Below, piece after piece: positions 11,670 through 24,597 of a stretch of DNA of 64,000 bases. The position numbers and the translations under genes are program-made. A model generated the notes under the pieces. The model worked only from the letters and a program-made list of their open reading frames with translations, did no database searches and was not told the DNA's origin. Source of the DNA: Muraenolepis orangiensis (taxonomy: Eukaryota; Chordata; Actinopteri; Gadiformes; Muraenolepididae); the NCBI GenBank assembly GCA_027704905.1, contig CM051001.1:36998890-37062889 (forward strand), written 5' to 3'. Within the stretch, counting starts at the first letter, position 1. Each line of letters begins with the position of its first letter.

Positions 11670-12203
11670 AAGGTGTGGGGGGTTCCTGCTTCTCAGGGGC
11701 GCCCATTGAACCTGGAACCTGTGCCACCTTTGAAGGCTTACAGGGAAGCCAAAAAACGTGCTACAGACATGGGTCATCTTGACCTCTACTACCATAAGCA
11801 AGGGCAAAACAATTGGGGGCGTCACTCAGCAGGGTCACAACCTGTAAAAAACATGATTTCACCCTCTTACAAAAAAGAAAGATCAAATCTGACCACGCCA
11901 GTGTGTTTCCCAGTCAGTAAACCCTATAATAAGATTGCAAGGTGTGGGGGGTTCCTGCTCCTCAGGGGTACCCTTTGAAACTTGAAACTGGGCCACCTTT
12001 GAAGGCTTACAGGGAAGCCAAAAGAAATGTGATCAACAGTTTTGGAAAGCTCTTGACCTCTACTACCATAAGCAAGGGCAAAACAATTGGGGGCGTCACT
12101 CAACAGGGTCACAAACTGTAAAAAACATGGTTTCACCCTCTTACAAATACGAAAGATCAAATCTGACCACGCCAGTGTGTTTCTCGACCAGTAAACCCTA
12201 TAA
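11670..12203 (+). repeat. ~269-bp imperfect tandem duplication
   Basis: Unit 1 (11670-11938) and unit 2 (11939-12203) both open with aaggtgtggggggttcctgc and close with caaatctgaccacgccagtg and accctataa. They differ at scattered bases, so this duplication is much older than the 16-kb one. No coding function is evident. Copy 2: 29091-29624. Confidence 0.88.
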
Positions 12204-12208
12204 GATAG

Positions 12209-12720
12209 TGTGACGTCCATGGGTGGGTCATTAACATTGTTATCATGTTTGTAAACATCAGGTTAGTATATGTTATATTTGTTATTTGTATTTGATGTGT
12301 GTCACCGTTGTATTGGCCCCTTTTTTGTTTCTCCTTCCCAGGTGCCGCCCGTCTCTCCTCTAGAGAGCACTGATTGCCTTATGAGCAGCATGGCTGTCGG
12401 CAATCAGCCTCGATAGGATGGGTGGATAAAGCCTGCCATGTGACACCCATCCGGGTGCCTCATTGTGTCATTGCCACTGACCAGAGTGGAGTGTGGAGGT
12501 TGCCTGTTGTTTGCCACTGTGTGTGGATGCGATGCGATGCTATGTTGTGTTGTTGTGGGTTTGATTCCCCATGGTTAATAAATATAATTTACTTTTGTAA
12601 CAAACGCCTTGTCTAATTCCTGCCGGGATCTGTGCTTAGAAGCGCTCACTGGACGGGCTGGCTTCACAACAGCCCGGTCCAGGTATAATTTGTTTGGTCA
12701 TCAGACCTTTGGTTGTGACA
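12209..12720 (+). mobile_element. Solo LTR with 5-bp TSD
   Basis: A 512-bp segment starts tgtgacgtcc and ends ggttgtgaca (TG...CA with imperfect inverted tips). It is flanked by the direct repeat gatag at 12204-12208 and 12721-12725. A late aataaa (12577-12584 region) fits an LTR polyadenylation signal. No internal region lies between the two TSDs, so this is a solo LTR left by LTR-LTR recombination. Copy 2: 29630-30141. Confidence 0.85.
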
Positions 12721-12839
12721 GATAGCAAGATTCCTGGTCTCAATTTCACATAATAGGGAAAACCAATTAGAACTACAAAACGTGTGACACAGCACGCTGC
12801 AAATTGTAGTTCTTTACACACATCCTGGTCTCGTCCCTC

Positions 12840-13740
12840 GATCTATTTGTCTTAATAATGTGGTTTATTGTGGTGGAACATCATGGGACATAATTCACCA
12901 TTGTATATAGTGTGTGTTGCACCACGGACCGGTTAGGGAGCGTACCGTGTTGTTGTAGCTTGACAGTAGCAGGTAGCAGATGTTCTTCCTTTTTGTTAAA
13001 CCTAATGGAAAATAAAGTGTGGAGTTCCATACTAAACACGCCGCCTCCAACTCCCATTCATTGGCTCTACACTGGTGACCCCGACGTTTTCAAGATAGTT
13101 TCCGAAGACTTAGTGAACATGGCTGATCGCGATGTTTATATTAAACTGCCAGAGTTTTGGGAACATGCTGCTACGGCGTGGTTCGCACACGTGGAGGCAC
13201 ACTTTGCCTGCCGCCAGGTCCGTGACGAGGACATGAAGTATTTTCACATGGTGGCGGCGCTGGGGAGCTCCACGTCGTCCAGGTTGGTCGGTTTTATCGC
13301 AGATCCCCCACGCCACGGCAAATATGAGGCGATTAAAGCCCTTCTCCTTAAGACATTTAGCTTATCTGCTAAGGAGAGGGCACGCCAGATTCTTGATATT
13401 CAGGGTCTGGGGGACAGCAAGCCGTCCCGGCTCATGGAGAAGATGCTGAATCTGCTGGGGGGGGGAGGATCCCCGGATTTAGTTTGTGGAGACGTTCCTG
13501 CGCCACTTGCCGCCCCGGATTCAGACGGCGCTGGCCTACACGACCATTACTGAACCCTGCGCCCGGCTGAGGAGGCTGACCGTTTTTTCCCTGGTCAGCG
13601 ACGGCCCAGCGAGTTTTCCTGCAGGACGCCGCTAGTGACCGAGTGAAGGCTGCTCACCTGGACTCGGACCGGCTGGTGGTGCTGGCACGGCCTCCGCGAC
13701 GGGGCCGCCCCCCGGCCTTGACCCTGTTATGCCCTCCCCC
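12840..13740 (+). mobile_element. Gypsy-like LTR-element 5' part (LTR end, PBS, gag)
   Basis: The segment cattggctctacactggtga followed by ccccgacg (~13061-13087) fits an LTR end (CA) next to a tRNA primer-binding site of the tggtgaccccgacg type. An upstream aataaa at ~13012 supports the LTR. A gag frame follows at 13119. The 5' limit of the LTR is not determined, no pol or 3' LTR follows, and element sequence stops being recognisable near 13740. Copy 2: 30261-31162. Confidence 0.75.
13119..13553 (+). pseudogene. Gypsy-type gag remnant, frameshifted
   Basis: From ATG at 13119 the frame reads KLPEFWEHAATAWFAHVEAH, YFHMVAALGSS, then KERARQILDIQGLGDSKPSR, typical of capsid regions of fish Gypsy elements with the KLPxFW...WF opening. 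At the G run near 13459-13467 the good frame is lost: the expected continuation (FLRHLPPRIQTALAY-like) is in another frame. The element lacks pol, so it cannot be functional. Copy 2: 30540-30974. Confidence 0.82.
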
Positions 13741-14280
13741 GAGGTGTTCTTCTAGGGTACAGGGGGAGTCGCAACAGCCTACCTAAACACAGTGGGCAAG
13801 TGTAAGCAATGTATGGGGTTTGGGGTAAACCCTGGTGTGGGGCACCCAAAACTAAAGACTCAAACAGAAAGCAGTGTTAAACAGGTATTAAATTGTTTAA
13901 TTAACTATTTAATCCAACAAAAGAAAAAGGAACAACAGGCAATCACAAACAGGAGCAACATACAGACTAAATCAAAAACTCTACGAGGACAGGAGAGGCA
14001 AAACAAACTAACAATTTGCTAAGGACAGCTAGACCGAGGGTTTGGAACAGGGAGAAGGGCGCCCTAGTGTGTATAGACAAAGAAAACTACTACGTGATGC
14101 AGTGTAGACCCCAGGGTTTCTTACCTAGCCCTTCTCCCAGGCTGGTGAACAAAAACACAAACAAAAGGAATCCTACACTACTCTAAAAAGGGTTGCAAAG
14201 GCCGGAAACAAAAAACAGGAACAAATAAATGCTCAACACATGATAGTAAACTATATACATATAGTATAACGATACATCTG
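13741..14280. other. No recognisable gene (copy 2: 31163-31702)
   Basis: A-rich sequence with a short inverted repeat (gggagaagggc near 14049 and gcccttctccc near 14130). It may be an undefined repeat or 5' junk of the following LINE. Confidence 0.5.
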
Positions 14281-16067
14281 TCCAGAAAGGTGGCATTTCA
14301 GGAATGCCAGGATGTCTGGAGCATGTGGTGTGGTGACACAGCTTATTCGGGAGGCCAGAGAGAACAAGGGCAACCTGTCAGTGCTGTGGCTTGACCTGGA
14401 GAATGCATTCGGCTCCATTCCACACAAGCTGGTTCAGTTCACTTTGACAAAACATCATGTCCCAAGCAGGTGTAGAGACCTCATCGCTGATTATTACAGC
14501 AATTTCAGGATGAGGGTCTCTTCAGGAGCAATAACATCCAGTTGGCACAAGGTGGAGATCGGTATCATCACAGGGTGTACTATCTCTGTGACATTGTTCT
14601 CCCTAGCCATGAACATGCTCACTAAGTCTGCTGAGCCAGAGTGCAGAGGGCCCCGCACGAATTCCGGACAACGGCAACCACCCATCAGGGCATTCATGGA
14701 TGACCTCACAGTCATGACAGAATCAGTCCAGGCTGCCGGTGGATTCTGAAGGGGCTTGAAGAGCTGGTGGAGTGGGCCCGGATGCGTTTCAAACCCGCCA
14801 AATCCAGATCAATGGTGCTGAGGAAAGGGAAGGTGGTGGACAAGTTCCGGTTTAACATCGCAGACACAGCCATCCCATCTATCTCAGAGAAGCCAGTCAG
14901 AGCTTGGGAAAAGTTTTTGACTGCTCTCTGAGAGACACAACATCTATCCAGTCGACCTGCACTGAGTTGGATGGCTGGCTGAAATCCGTGGACAAGTCAG
15001 GCCTACCTGGGAAGTTTAAAGCCTGGGTCTACCAACATGGCATTCTTCCCAGGATTCTGTGGCCCCTCCTTGTCTATGCAGTCCCTATCTCAACAGTTGA
15101 GACCCTAGAGAGGAGGGTCAGCAACCACCTCCGGAGATGGCTTGGGTTACCAAGGAGCCTGAGCAGCATTGCACTCTACGGGAACACCAACAAGCTGCAA
15201 CTGCCTTTCAAATCCTTGGAGGAGGAATTCAAGGTAACTAGAGCCAGAGAAGTGGTTCAATACAGGGACTCAAGTGATCCGAAGGTGGCTAAAAGCAGGG
15301 ATCCAAGTGAGGACTGGCAGGAAATGGAGGGCAGAGGAAGCAGTTCAAGAGGCAGAGGCAAGGCTGCGTCACAAGAGCCTGGTGTGAGTGGTCACACGAG
15401 GTCGAGCTGGGCTAGGATCCTTTCCAACTCCCCAAATGAACACCAGGGGGAAGGAAGGGCGCCGTCTTGTTCAGGAGGAGGTGAGAGCAGCAGTGGAGGA
15501 GACAAGAACCTGCAAGGCAGTGGGAATGAAGCAACAGGGAGCTTGGACGAGATGGGAGAATGCGGTTGAGAGGAAAGTGACCTGGGCTGAGCTTTGGAAA
15601 GCCGAGCCTCACCGCATCAAATTCCTAATCCAGGCAGTGTATGATGTGCTTCCAAGCCCGTCAAATCTGCACACATGGGGCATAGCAGAGACACCAGCAT
15701 GCCCATTGTGTTCCAAGCGAGGAACCCTGGAACACATCCTCAGTTGCTGTACAAGGGCATGGAGATGGACGGTACAGCGTGGAGGCATGACAAAGTCCGA
15801 AGACCATTGCTGAAGCCATCAGCGAGGACTGGACCGTGTGTCAAGCAGTTCGACACTCCAAGGACAACACCCATCGCCTTTGTCAGAGCGGGGGAAAAGC
15901 CAACTTCTGCCAGAAAAAACATCTGCAGGATCCTGACGTCTGCAAGCAGGACTGGCAGTGTATGGGGACTTGAAACATCAGCTGTGACGTTTCCCCAGCC
16001 ATACTGCAGTCACCACCATGCGACCAGACATTATTCTGTGTGTCTCTGAGGTCCATCAAGCAAGCTG
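14281..16067 (+). mobile_element. R2/NeSL-like LINE, gap-truncated and frameshifted copy
   Basis: Same element as 31703-33664. In this copy the frame breaks near 14730 (one C fewer), 14895 (one A fewer), ~15292 (one A more) and repeatedly after 15750, where copy 2 stays open. The clustering of indels next to the gap fits contig-end error better than biological decay. Confidence 0.85.
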
Positions 16068-17067
16068 NNNNNNNNNNNNNNNNNNNNNNNNNNNNNNNNN
16101 NNNNNNNNNNNNNNNNNNNNNNNNNNNNNNNNNNNNNNNNNNNNNNNNNNNNNNNNNNNNNNNNNNNNNNNNNNNNNNNNNNNNNNNNNNNNNNNNNNNN
16201 NNNNNNNNNNNNNNNNNNNNNNNNNNNNNNNNNNNNNNNNNNNNNNNNNNNNNNNNNNNNNNNNNNNNNNNNNNNNNNNNNNNNNNNNNNNNNNNNNNNN
16301 NNNNNNNNNNNNNNNNNNNNNNNNNNNNNNNNNNNNNNNNNNNNNNNNNNNNNNNNNNNNNNNNNNNNNNNNNNNNNNNNNNNNNNNNNNNNNNNNNNNN
16401 NNNNNNNNNNNNNNNNNNNNNNNNNNNNNNNNNNNNNNNNNNNNNNNNNNNNNNNNNNNNNNNNNNNNNNNNNNNNNNNNNNNNNNNNNNNNNNNNNNNN
16501 NNNNNNNNNNNNNNNNNNNNNNNNNNNNNNNNNNNNNNNNNNNNNNNNNNNNNNNNNNNNNNNNNNNNNNNNNNNNNNNNNNNNNNNNNNNNNNNNNNNN
16601 NNNNNNNNNNNNNNNNNNNNNNNNNNNNNNNNNNNNNNNNNNNNNNNNNNNNNNNNNNNNNNNNNNNNNNNNNNNNNNNNNNNNNNNNNNNNNNNNNNNN
16701 NNNNNNNNNNNNNNNNNNNNNNNNNNNNNNNNNNNNNNNNNNNNNNNNNNNNNNNNNNNNNNNNNNNNNNNNNNNNNNNNNNNNNNNNNNNNNNNNNNNN
16801 NNNNNNNNNNNNNNNNNNNNNNNNNNNNNNNNNNNNNNNNNNNNNNNNNNNNNNNNNNNNNNNNNNNNNNNNNNNNNNNNNNNNNNNNNNNNNNNNNNNN
16901 NNNNNNNNNNNNNNNNNNNNNNNNNNNNNNNNNNNNNNNNNNNNNNNNNNNNNNNNNNNNNNNNNNNNNNNNNNNNNNNNNNNNNNNNNNNNNNNNNNNN
17001 NNNNNNNNNNNNNNNNNNNNNNNNNNNNNNNNNNNNNNNNNNNNNNNNNNNNNNNNNNNNNNNNNNN
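16068..17067. other. Assembly gap, 1000 N
   Basis: Exactly 1000 N, a placeholder size. Reading frames spanning it are artefacts. It lies inside the endonuclease region of the R2/NeSL-like LINE on the left and abuts (ACC)n/(CA)n repeats on the right. Confidence 0.99.
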
Positions 17068-17110
17068 ACCACCACCCCCACCACCACCACCACCCCCACC
17101 ACCCCCCCTC
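17068..17110. repeat. (ACC)n-rich tract at gap edge
   Basis: A CCA/CCC-rich low-complexity stretch directly after the 1000-N gap, a likely cause of the assembly break. A spacer without genes follows to 17212. Confidence 0.9.
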
Positions 17111-17211
17111 CTCCTGACATTTTAACTGTCCTCCTGATTGAGGATTGAGCTTCAAAAATTACACACATATATGACACAATATCAAGCGAACAGACAACAG
17201 ACACACAAACA

Positions 17212-17407
<196 letters not shown>

Positions 17408-17734
17408 CAAGCGATGGGGAGCCTGGCAAAAGTGTAGCAATCAAAAAGAGTGTCACAATTGTTATTCACCCTGCCTACACCAGAGGGCAGCATCAACCCT
17501 CATTACTTCTCGCCAACCCCATAGGCGGCGTTTGTGGGAGGGCAGGGGCATTGCCCCCCCTAGTGGCCGATATGAGTTACTGAATCTAGTCTAAAATAGA
17601 GTCTAAAATAGTTCCAATCCAAATATTTCTTGTATATAGATATCCAAATATTTTTATATATGTAAAAAAATAAAATGATTCTAACACAAACATCTCAATT
17701 ATATTACGTTTTGTTTTAAATCAGTTCATTTTTG

Positions 17735-18733
17735 AACATTACATTACATTACATTACAGTCATTGAGCAGATGCTTTTATCCAAAGCGACTTACAATAGT
17801 GTGTTTCAACAAAGGAAGGTAAGAGAACAACTCGTCACCAGAAGTCAAAAATGCATTCAATTTCTAACAAGTCTCCAATAACTGAACCAGTGCTCAGGTA
17901 GAAATACAATAATTCAGGCAAAAGTGTAAGGGTAAAGTACAATAAGTTGGTAAACAATATACAACAATATCTAGAACAATATCTACCTATCTATAATATG
18001 TAATCTACTTAGATAATTGACTTAGCGCTACGAGGAAGGATCCGGGAAGTGTGTCCTGAAGAGATGGGTTTTCAGCCTGCGGCAGAAGATGGGGAGTGAC
18101 TCTGCAGTCGTGACATCGGTGGGGAGTTTGTTCCACCAAATTGGGGCCACAGGACGGAGAAAATGCCGTGACCGCGTAGATCGGCCACACGGGCCCCTAA
18201 GTGAGGGGGCAAGCAGACGGCCCGAAGAAGCCGAGCGAAGTGGACGGGTTGGGACGTAGGCCTTGACCATTGCCGGGAGGTTGGATGGAGCAGTACCTTT
18301 TACTACCTTGTAGGCTAGCACCAAGGTCTTGAACTGGATGCGAGCAGCTACAGGTAGCCAGTGTAGAGTCCGAAAGGAGGGTAGATGTGTGGGAGTACTT
18401 GGGGCGGTTGAACACCAGGCGAGCTGCAGCTTTCTGAATGAGCTCCAAGGGCCTGATGGCAAATGCCGGGGCGCCAGCAAGGAGGGAGTTGCAGTAATCC
18501 ATAACAAGACCAAGGGACGTTGTGTAGAGGGAGAAGAGAAGAGGACCCAGGACTGATCCTTAGGGAACCCCAGCAGTCAGTCGGTGTGGTTCTGACACAG
18601 TCCCAGTGCCACCTCGTAGGAGCGACCCGTCAGGTAGGATGCAAACAAGGAGAGAACAGAGCCCGAGACACCCATCCCCTCAAGGGTGGAGAGGAGAATC
18701 TGGTGGTAACCGTATTCCCTCTATTTTGTGCAT
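17735..18733 (-). mobile_element. LINE 3' fragment, copy 2
   Basis: Counterpart of the 302-1300 fragment in the second block copy, with the same truncation and frameshifts. One substitution lies in the flank just before it (ctgttc to cagttc near 17724). Confidence 0.8.
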
Positions 18734-19831
18734 TTAATGATTCAGATAGCTATGTTTCTGTACGCTGTTTCTGTACACTGAGCAGTAATGGACCTTTTAG
18801 AACGTCCAAGCAAATGCGGGATGCAAAAAAAGGCGTTTACTTCTGCACTAAGTAGGACACTGGTTATTAATATTTACAAACCTACTGTGACAACACTGAG
18901 CCTTTTCTAATTATGTGCGTGCTATAAATTGGACAGTGAGTGCCTATTTCAGAATTTTCAATCTACCACAAAATGTGTTTATGCATACACTAAATGTTTT
19001 AAAAGGGTACATGGAAAATGAAAGCCTAACTGTTTAATAAAAACAAATTGATATTTCACTTTTCAGAGTTTAACATTATGGTTGCCAGTGCGCTTCAGTT
19101 GTGTTCGGTGGTGTACTCATGTGTGAAAGACCAATACCGTGCATTGTATAAGTGGTCAAGAACTGATTTGATGGGCTAGATGCACAAGTGTCTTCAGTTA
19201 GTGTCTTCAGTTGGCGTAGTACGCCACGCAATAGAGTCATAATGTGAAAGCCACGCCCACCGGGGGGGGGGGGGAAGCATTTCATCACTCTCCATTGACT
19301 TTGTATTGTGAGACGGTGCCTCCTGGTCATTTTCGTTTTCTAATAAAAAACAGAAAAATGTCTAAAAGCTGTTGTGTGACATAATGCACTACCAACAAGG
19401 TAAATAATAAAATGTTTTGGTTTGGCAGTTTGTAAAAATGTAGTTCTGGGTTCTTCATATTGTTGGTTGAGTATCCTGTCACAAAGCAGCTTTTAGGCAT
19501 GTTTCAGTTTTTTGTTATCAGTAAAAAATGGAAAAAGGAGGCACTTTGCCTCAATGCTAAGTCAATTGAGAGCGATCTATTGTCCCCCCCACCCTCAGGT
19601 GTTGGCTTGGCCTAAATGCGCTCTTTTCTATATTTGGGACTATGTACTATGTAAAAATTATTTCCCCCCCCCCCCCAAGCGCAAATGTCAAACTCCACCT
19701 ATGCCTACACCTGCAGCACATTATAATCAACGTTCCTATTTAAGCCTACCCCCGCACACTCACACTTTTCCAGATTGTTCCTGATGACAAGGATTCTCTA
19801 GCGTTTACCCAAACTGATTCCTGTTACCGAC

Positions 19832-20042
19832 CCTGCCTGCCACCGACATGCCTGCCTCGCCTGTCTGCCTGTCCCTGACTACGCCTCTGCCTGTCCCTGC
19901 CTGGTTTGTCTGCCCTGCCCGGTTTCCGACCTGCTGCCTGTCCCCGACTAAGCCTCTACCTGTCCCAGCCTGGTTCATCTGCCCTGCCTGGTTCCCGACC
20001 TGCTGCCTGTTCCCGACTACGCCTCTGCCTGCCTCTGTCTGG
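19832..20042 (+). repeat. ~69-bp minisatellite, copy 2
   Basis: Same array in the second block copy. Confidence 0.75.
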
Positions 20043-20709
20043 TTCGAGTTTGTGAATACTGACAAAATTCAGCTTCAAATTCCTGGCGGTCCACATCTCC
20101 GAGGACCTCTCCAGGTCCCTCAATACTGCCTCACTGGTAAAAAAGGCTCACCCGCGTCTCTTCTTCCTGAGGAGACTGAGGAAAGCCCATCTGTCCCCTC
20201 AGATTTTGGTGAACATTTACCGGTGTGCCATCGAAAGCATACTCACTGCATCACAGTGTGGTATGGCAACTGTGCTGTTTCCGACCGGAAAGCGCTGCAG
20301 AGGGTGGTGAAAACCGCAAAACGCATTGTTGGTTTACCCCTCCCTGCAATAAACACCAACCACCACAAACGGTGTCTGAAGAAGGCACAACAAATACTGA
20401 AAGACCCCAACCATGGACTGTTTTCCCTCCTCCCCTCCAGGAGGCACTATAGAAACCTTTGTTCCAAGTCAAGCAGGATTAGGAACAGTTTTTTCCCCTC
20501 AGCTGTCATCTCTCTAAACTCTGCACCACGATGACAGCATTCCCCCCTGCCCCCGCCCCCTGCTGCCGCCACCCCCGGCCCCCCATCTCTGCTCAATATA
20601 TCCTATAATAATAATACATCACCATCAATGTCTTCGACTGCCTTGTACTGTAATCACAACTACCTACCTCTACCTATAGTTTACATATTTATTGATAACA
20701 TACCTGTAA

Positions 20710-22163
20710 CAGGGTTTCCGGTAATTACCGTTTTTTAGCTGGTAAAAATGGTAAATTCAAAACATGCCAAAAAAATGTCCGTTAATAATGCTTATACAAA
20801 ACTTCATTGCCCATTTTGGCCATGAAGTGACTGAATCAGCTGCCGCACCTCTCATTGATGTCAAGCGCGCCCGACAAGATGCAGTGGCAGTGACTCCACA
20901 GCTATTGGGTTCTAACTTTTTCGACAGCTTGCAAAGGGCTCATTTATGAGTTAAGCAAGCTGTACCCTGACATGGCTACACTGGCTCAAATTGCCTGTGT
21001 TCTGCCCATGTCAAGCGTGCCAGCAGAGAGGGGCTGAAGAATCGTGTGACATCACTGCAGAGTCGTCTGGAGGAGGAGAGAGTGACGCGGCTTATGCGTA
21101 TTACAAGCTGCAAAGACACCTTGTAATACGCCTCGTAATATATTACACCTTGTAATACTTTGCCGCAATGAAAATAAGGAGAAAGTTACCTGGTAGCTTA
21201 CAAGGTCAATTTGATGCCATATAGCCTTTTGTTAAACGGGCTACAGATTACAGGTGTTTTGTAATAGCCTACATTTTAACGGAGCAATTTGCTCAATAGT
21301 TACATTTACATTTACATTTACATTTAGGGCATTTGGCAGACGCTTTAATCCAAAGCGACTTACAAGGTGTACATTTGTTGAAGCAGACAATAGCATAACG
21401 CTGAGGTACGCGAACATAAAAATAGAGCAGTTCACATGCATTCATATTAACAAGATGAATAACACAATTTCGTACTGCCAGGTCACCTGCTTAAGTAGCT
21501 GTGATTTGAGCGTGTTATCAACATTAAGGATATACACTTGCTAGAATATACAACATGCTAAGAGCTATTAATGTCAGGACATAAGCAAGTTAGGGGTTCA
21601 CAAAGGAGAAGGAGGGTTCATGGAGAGTCCAGGTGGACTCTGAACAGGTGGGTCTTGAGTCTCTTGTGGAAGCTGGCGAGGGACTCTGCCGTCCTGACAT
21701 GAGACGGGAGTTCATTCCACCACTGTGGAGCCAGAGCCGTGAAGGTCGAACAAGTCGCCTGGCAGAAGTTGAGCGGAGCGCTCTGTCTGGGATGTAGGGC
21801 TTGACCAACGCCTGGAGGTAGGCTGGGGCAGTTCCATTGACTGCCTTAAAGGTCAGCACCAGAGTCTTGAACTTGATGCGAGCATTTACCGGAAGACAGT
21901 GGAGATCGCGGAAGAGAGGGGTCACGATTCCTGTTCCTGTTGGTTTTGCTTAGTTGTTTCTGTTGTTCATTAAATAGTCAAACTGATTTGAGGTCGTCTT
22001 CATTCTTTCTTCAACCTAGGTGTACATTATAGTACATTATAGCGTTTGTAACATAGACTGTTGTTGAAACATGACCGGTAAGGTCCAAATTTGTCCGGTA
22101 AAATAAATTCTTTCCAGACACTTTTTTCCAGACCGGCAAGAAAAAATCCTAGTGGAAACCCTG
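20710..22163 (+). mobile_element. hAT DNA transposon, copy 2
   Basis: Same element in the second block copy, with the TSD acctgtaa at 20702-20709 and 22164-22171. Identical TSDs in both copies show one insertion event before duplication (or one locus assembled twice). Confidence 0.9.
21297..21928 (-). mobile_element. Nested LINE 3' fragment, copy 2
   Basis: Counterpart of 3859-4490 in the second block copy. Confidence 0.8.
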
Positions 22164-22327
22164 ACCTGTAAATGTGTACATTTTTACTGTACCTGCCGTA
22201 TATATTTGAATCTTCAACTGTTGATAGAACTGTCTTCCCTGCTCACTACCTGCTGTATATACATTTATATATATTATCCTGTTTTTCAGAATTGCATACC
22301 CCTGATCACTACCCGTTAAATACTTAC

Positions 22328-22832
22328 TTATGACGCAAGGGGTATGCGGCAGGGGTTACAGATGATAACGAACTTCAGAGGGAGAACCAGTTGTGTAGAG
22401 AACTCCTCTACCTCCCTCCCAGGAGAGCTAAATACTTTTTTTGCTCGGTTCGACATGAACACGATAGTTCCTGCCAAGCTCGACACCAAGCTTAGAGGTC
22501 TAGGTGTGCCCCCATCCATGTGCAGCTGGATACTGGACCTCCTGTCGGACCACTGCCAGGTGGTGAGGATGGGCAGCACCACCTCAGAGCCACTGACTCT
22601 CAAGGGATGCGTGCTGAGCCCTCTCCTCTCTGCTCTTTTTCTGACATATTATTATTCTGACTGCATTTTTATATATTTAACTTATACAATTTAGTACTTT
22701 TTTACCTATTTTTATCCTATTCTGTTTTTTATAACTGCTGTCTGTCGTCGGGTATTGCACATATGATTTTCACTCATTGCTTATACTTGTATAAACTGTG
22801 AAGTGACAATAAACTTGACTTGACTTGACTTA
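22328..22832 (+). mobile_element. L2-like LINE, internally deleted, copy 2
   Basis: Counterpart of 4890-5394. Confidence 0.8.
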
Positions 22833-22877
22833 CCTGTATATATATATATACTGTATATACCAAATATTATGCTCATA

Positions 22878-23948
22878 TCTCACACATACTGCTGCTCATA
22901 CCATCGCGACCTTCATAGACTCTGGTGCCGAACCTCGCTCTGCAGTTGGGCATCGGTCACGTTCCTTTGCCATGCCCCATTCCAGCAAATGCCCTGGATG
23001 GTCATCTTCTGGGGACCCTCTCCCATCCGACCATGCTCATATCCGGTAACCACCATGAGACCATCCAGTTTCACATCCTGCGGTCCCCTCAGCGCCCCCT
23101 TATCCTGGGCTACCCCTGGCTCCGCCGCCACAACCCCAACATCGACTGGGCCAGGGGAGCCATTGTGGGGTAGAGCTCATCCTGCCATCAGGTCTGCCTA
23201 AAGCAAGCCGCCGTGCCCCAGCGCTCCAATTGTTCCTCCATTGCTTTAGACCTGGCCCGGGGTACCGATTGAATACCCCGACTTCCAGGAGGTGTTCAGC
23301 AAGGCCAAGGCAACATCCCTACACCCCCTACCCCCCCCCCCCACCGCCCTTACAACTGTGCCATTAACCTCCACCCTGGTACGTCGCCCCCGAAGGGCCA
23401 CCTGTATTCCCTGTCCGCACCAGAGAGAAAGGCCATGGAGACTTATATCAGCGACTCTCTGGCGGCCGGAATCATTCGTCCCTCATCATCACAGGCTGGA
23501 GCGTGGTTCTTCTTCGTGGAGAAGAAGGACAAGTCTCTCAGGCCCTGCATAGACTACAGGGGCCTAATGACATCATATGAGTCCCGCAAACAGCTGCAAC
23601 GCTTCCTTGGTTTCTCTAACTTTTATCGGAGGTTCATCCACGGCTACAGCACGGTAGCTGCTCCGCTCACGGCCCTCACCTCCACCAAGATTTCATTCTG
23701 GTGGTCCTCCCCGGCTGAGGAGGCCTTTCAGGGACTCAAGGCCCCGTTTTTTCTCCGCTCCCATCCTCCAAGTCCCTGAGAGACAGTTTGTGGTGGAGGT
23801 GGACACCTCCGACGTGGGGGTAGGAGCCATCCTGTCACAGCGGTTTGCCGACGACAAGAAGCTCCACCCTTGTACCTTTTTCTCTCGGCGGCGAACACCA
23901 GCTGAGAGGAACTACAACATCGGGAATCGGGAGCTTGAAGGACTTTGA
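22878..23948 (+). mobile_element. Ty3/Gypsy pol fragment, copy 2
   Basis: Counterpart of 5440-6510 with the same deletion of the reverse-transcriptase core. Confidence 0.87.
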
Positions 23949-23965
23949 GAGGACAGCAGAGGACT

Positions 23966-24213
23966 TTGCCGCAATGAAATTAAGGAGAAAGCAAAAAGTT
24001 GCGTGGTAGCCTACAGCCTACAATTTGATGCCATGTAGCCTATGTTAAAACGGACTACAGATGTTACAGGTGTTTTGAAATAGCCTAGATTTTTGCTCAA
24101 TCTTGTTCGTTTTGTTGTTCATTAAATAGTCTAATTGATTTGAGGTCTTTGTCATTCTTTCGTCAATCTAGGTGACACTTGACCGGCAAGAAAAAATCCT
24201 AGCGGAAACCCTG
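23966..24213 (+). mobile_element. hAT 3'-end relic, copy 2
   Basis: Counterpart of 6528-6775, ending in the same terminal inverted repeat. Confidence 0.85.
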
Positions 24214-24597
24214 ATTATATATATATATACCAGTGGCGAGCCGTGTCTATCACAACTGGACCTTCTGTAGAACTCTCAATTTAAATGCACAACAATGCTT
24301 AACAAACTCAAGACAGCCATTAACTAATCATTCAACAAGTGTGTGGAAACAAATGCAACTACCTCAACAAGATGCAACACTGAGGCAAAACCAGCAAAGA
24401 CAAACTCACCAATGATGTTCACTTAAAGACAAAATCCATTCTCCTGTTCTTCTGGATGAATTTTGATCACTGCTTTTCAGATCCAAAATAAATTGCCTTA
24501 GCTATGGAGGCTAATGCAGTGAGTCGAGATTGTCCTGTTCTGTTCCTCGCAGTGGTGAAGCGTCAGGGCTTTCAAGGTATTCAGAGAAGACCCTAGA

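Larger units (their letters stand above)
20057..22318 (+). mobile_element. L2-like LINE 3' fragment split by hAT, copy 2
   Basis: Counterpart of 2620-4880, with one extra C in the run after codon ...APR. The hAT occupies 20710-22163. Confidence 0.8.
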
